From positions 1-9,018 of the forward strand of contig JAGQQT010000137.1 in assembly GCA_020426065.1 (NCBI GenBank): a stretch of DNA of 9,018 nucleotides. The letters run 5' to 3'. The stretch is from Planctomycetaceae bacterium (GTDB taxonomy: Bacteria; Planctomycetota; Planctomycetia; Planctomycetales; Planctomycetaceae). Under the pieces are notes generated by a model. That model made no database searches. It saw only the letters and a list, made by a program, of their open reading frames with translations, and was not told where the DNA came from. The position numbers were made by a program, and so were the translations under genes. The number at the start of each line of letters is the position of its first letter. The stretch's first letter is position 1. Shown here piece by piece: positions 6,711 through 9,018 of this stretch.

Positions 6711-7643
6711 ATGAAAATTGATGTCGCTTGTGACATCTGCAGTTATCAATATCGAGTCCCTCCTGAAAAGTTGGGACAGCAGCTCCGCTGTAAACAGTGT
6801 GAAACCAAATTCTGGGCTCAGGAGTATGTCGCTCCTGTAGAAGAAGACGATTCCCCTGATGCTCTCACTCAATTAAAAGAGATTGGCATCCGCTGGGGGA
6901 CCATTGTCATCGTGCTTTCCTTTTTAGGCATGATTGGCTTTCTGACCACGGTTGACCCCGAGTATGCAGCTCATCAGTACAAGATGCGGGGGACGAAAGT
7001 ATTAAAACAGCCTTCTTTGCTTTTCAAATCTGAAGACACTTCAAAGGCCGAAAATCAGTTTGAACCGCTTCGGAGGAGTCCAGTTCCACTTGGTGCGAAT
7101 GTCAATATCCGTCAGTCTCAAAGATCAAATCCACTGGAGTATAAAACTGGTGAGTATTGGGTTCATTCAGATTCTCCGATAGACATCTCCGATTTTCACA
7201 AGCTCCCAGCAAATGAACTTGCATCAAAATATCGCATCACAATCCTCCCAGTTGCTCCAATAAAAGATAATCAAATACTCATAGAGAAAACGCTTAGAAA
7301 AACGATGAAGCCGTCTCCAGCTGCGGGGAGTGTCGCCAATGCAATCACTTACACAGGGCTTGCCCCGATTAAATCTTCAGAAAAGCCAGTTAACGGTATT
7401 GAACAGCTTCAGCCGGGACAGCTTGTACTTGCTCTTAACCCGTTTTGGAACCCCTACATGATTTACTCGATTGAAGATGACAGAATTCTTCTTCGTCCAG
7501 CACGTAAAGTCAGTTTTTCTCAGGTTGAAATTCTGGTCGCGACGATCGACCAACTCCAGTTGGCTCATGATGGTGTCGATGATCTCGTCCATGTCAACAT
7601 GGAGTATGAGTCTCCTGATCAGGTCCCCTGGAAAGTCGATTGA
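6711..7643 (+). CDS. MJ0042-type zinc-finger protein with one membrane helix
   Basis: The 310-residue product opens with an MJ0042-type zinc finger: C7 and C10 (CDIC), the spacer YQYRVPPEKLGQQLRC, then C27 and C30 (CKQC) followed by TKFWA. An acidic linker (43-50) leads to one membrane helix at about 62-81 (WGTIVIVLSFLGMIGFLTTV). The remaining 225 residues should lie outside the cytoplasm and match nothing I know. They include a polar stretch (95-160), DFHKLPANELASKYRITILPVAP, and a C-terminal part with QLQPGQLVLALNPFWNPYMIYSIEDDRILLRPARKVSFSQVEILVATIDQL that could be a small beta domain. This finger-plus-helix layout is frequent in planctomycetes. The start has only a weak TGGA at 6699-6702. 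It ends 41 bases before the M48 peptidase gene on the same strand, probably one transcript. The codons are AT-richer than in the 1140-residue gene. Confidence 0.88.
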   Translation: MKIDVACDICSYQYRVPPEKLGQQLRCKQCETKFWAQEYVAPVEEDDSPDALTQLKEIGIRWGTIVIVLSFLGMIGFLTTVDPEYAAHQYKMRGTKVLKQPSLLFKSEDTSKAENQFEPLRRSPVPLGANVNIRQSQRSNPLEYKTGEYWVHSDSPIDISDFHKLPANELASKYRITILPVAPIKDNQILIEKTLRKTMKPSPAAGSVANAITYTGLAPIKSSEKPVNGIEQLQPGQLVLALNPFWNPYMIYSIEDDRILLRPARKVSFSQVEILVATIDQLQLAHDGVDDLVHVNMEYESPDQVPWKVD

Positions 7644-7684
7644 TCAATGTTCTTGTCGATACAAATACCCTGACGAGCTTACGG

Positions 7685-9018
7685 ATGAACAAAAAATCTT
7701 CGAAAACCGTTGCTGATATTCAAGTGACTCGACAGCAGCTGCTGGAGATGTTGGACGAGAAGCTTCCCAAAGTCCCTGCAACTATTGGCTATCGGATGGG
7801 GTTGCTGGTAGTGGGACTGTCCATGTTGCTGATGCCGCTACTCTATTTAGGGTTGCTGGGAGCACTCTGTTTTGTCGTCTACTGGTGCTGGGTTTTTCTT
7901 TCAACTTACAGAGGGGACAATTTCCCCTGGCTGCTTGCAGTTGCAGCATTTGCAGCAGCGGTCACGATTCTCTTTTTGATCAAACCATTTTTCGGACGGC
8001 GGGCAGCTCGAAACAGGCCTGTGCGTCTGAAGCGGGATGCCAATCTATTTCTCTTTGAGTACGTCGAAAAAATATGCGATACCGTCGGCGCCCCTTACCC
8101 CATATCTATCCGAGTGGACTGTATCGCTAACGCTTCGGCAGGATTGCGGTACGGCCTGGGTAGCATCTTCAGCAACGATCTTGTGCTCACTATCGGCCTG
8201 CCGCTGGCGGCGGGGATGAATGTTCGTCAGTTTTCAGGAGTGCTCGCTCATGAATTCGGACATTTTTCCCAAGGGTATGGCATGCGGCTGAACATGATCA
8301 CGATGACGATCAATAACTGGTTTATTTATGCTGCTTACCAGCGAGATGCCTGGGACTATCGTTTGGAGCACTGGTCCAAGGTACTGCCGTTTCGCCTGGC
8401 AATTCTGATTTGGGCATTGCGTGCTTGTATCTGGGTAAGTCGAAAATTTCTGGGAGCGATTTGTCTCGTGGGACACGCCATCAGTTTTTATATGCTGCGA
8501 CAGATGGAATTCGATGCCGACCGCTACGAAATTCGATTATCGGGCACTAAGAACTTTAAGAAGTCAACCGAGCGACTGAGCCTGATTGGCATTGGCTTTC
8601 AAATGGCCATTAATGATATCGAAGAGCTTTATAATGAAGAGCGACTGCCGGATAATCTGCCGAATTTTGCCGTCACCAGCATTCCCAATATTCCTTCCGA
8701 ATTTCTGGAGAAAATGAAGAAGCACCAGGAGGAGCAACAGACGGCGTGGCATCACACCCATCCAACTGATCGCGAGCGGATCGCTCATGCTGAAAAGCTG
8801 GACGCTGAAGGATCCATGAGGTCTGATACCGGAGTGGATCAACTTCCCGCTTCCGTATTATTTCATGAATTCGATAAGTTATGTCGGGCCTCGACGACAA
8901 AGTTCTATGAAGAACGACTGGGAACAGATTTCAAGAAGAGTTGCCTGCGGAATACAGATGCTCTGATTAAAGAACGTGACCAGGACTACGAAGCAGGGAA
9001 GGCTCTCGATCGGTATTT
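7685..9018 (+). CDS. Membrane M48-family zinc metallopeptidase, cut by window edge
   Basis: The frame is open from the ATG at 7685 to the right edge, giving 444 residues and no stop, so the C-terminus is missing. Hydrophobic segments lie near residues 36-72 (one or two helices) and 80-101. The catalytic core has GVLAHEFGHFSQG with H189, E190 and H193 (HExxH), and MEFDADRYE with E275 as the likely third zinc ligand in an ExxAD motif. This pairing is the signature of M48 peptidases (HtpX/Ste24 type), which cleave membrane or damaged proteins. Between the two motifs a hydrophobic stretch (about 235-270) may re-enter the membrane. After residue 300 comes a more soluble region, including a HHTHPTDRERI segment, as in planctomycete M48 proteins. 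The start is unsure: the ATG has only a weak GAG upstream. A TTG at 7640 overlapping the previous TGA, with GGAAAG before it, would add 15 residues. It is probably cotranscribed with the zinc-finger gene. Confidence 0.9.
   Translation, partial: MNKKSSKTVADIQVTRQQLLEMLDEKLPKVPATIGYRMGLLVVGLSMLLMPLLYLGLLGALCFVVYWCWVFLSTYRGDNFPWLLAVAAFAAAVTILFLIKPFFGRRAARNRPVRLKRDANLFLFEYVEKICDTVGAPYPISIRVDCIANASAGLRYGLGSIFSNDLVLTIGLPLAAGMNVRQFSGVLAHEFGHFSQGYGMRLNMITMTINNWFIYAAYQRDAWDYRLEHWSKVLPFRLAILIWALRACIWVSRKFLGAICLVGHAISFYMLRQMEFDADRYEIRLSGTKNFKKSTERLSLIGIGFQMAINDIEELYNEERLPDNLPNFAVTSIPNIPSEFLEKMKKHQEEQQTAWHHTHPTDRERIAHAEKLDAEGSMRSDTGVDQLPASVLFHEFDKLCRASTTKFYEERLGTDFKKSCLRNTDALIKERDQDYEAGKALDRY

Noticed and set aside
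7471..7716. 81-residue plus-strand open frame across the end of the zinc-finger gene
   Set aside because: It overlaps the well-supported gene in another frame and its sequence is Ser/Met-rich without any domain; it is a shadow.

Overview
The window looks like chromosomal DNA of a planctomycete-type bacterium. This is inferred from the mix of proteins, not from any marker gene: an MJ0042-type zinc finger joined to a single membrane helix, a large zinc-ribbon/membrane-anchored protein with a beta-rich outer part, a DUF6438-like secreted protein and a membrane M48 metallopeptidase, all widely spaced. By eye, the left part (about 1-5930) is moderately GC-rich and the right part (about 5940-7650) is clearly more AT-rich. 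There is no rRNA, tRNA, CRISPR array or recognisable insertion sequence.

Layout. (1) 240-755, plus strand: a small secreted DUF6438-like protein. A hairpin and a 10-bp palindrome lie just upstream. (2) 756-1173: no intact gene, but a protein-like reading broken by one stop codon and one frameshift, best read as a decayed gene, with an imperfect hairpin inside. (3) 1174-4596, plus strand: a 1140-residue protein with an N-terminal double-CxxC zinc ribbon, one membrane helix, a ZU5-like beta domain and a long outer region that I do not recognise. (4) 4698-5927, minus strand, convergent with the previous gene: a 409-residue protein with the same kind of zinc ribbon followed by about six membrane helices and a probable PH-like domain. 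(5) 5928-6710: a 783-bp AT-richer divergent intergenic region with several hairpins, a repeated decamer-like motif and a short protein-like open stretch that lacks a good start. (6) 6711-7643, plus strand: an MJ0042-type zinc-finger protein with one membrane helix and an unrecognised outer domain. (7) 7685 to the right edge, plus strand: the N-terminal 444 residues of a membrane M48 metallopeptidase with HEFGH and ExxAD motifs, cut off by the window.

How they may work together. The last two genes are 41 bp apart on the same strand and probably form an operon: a membrane-anchored zinc-finger protein with a membrane protease. Three of the five intact or partial genes carry an N-terminal cytoplasmic zinc ribbon followed by membrane segments, two of one type and one of another. 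This could be a cell-envelope sensing or quality-control neighbourhood, but nothing in the sequence proves the genes act together. No known defence, secretion or metabolic system is recognisable. The most unusual items are the 1140-residue protein and the decayed gene just before it.
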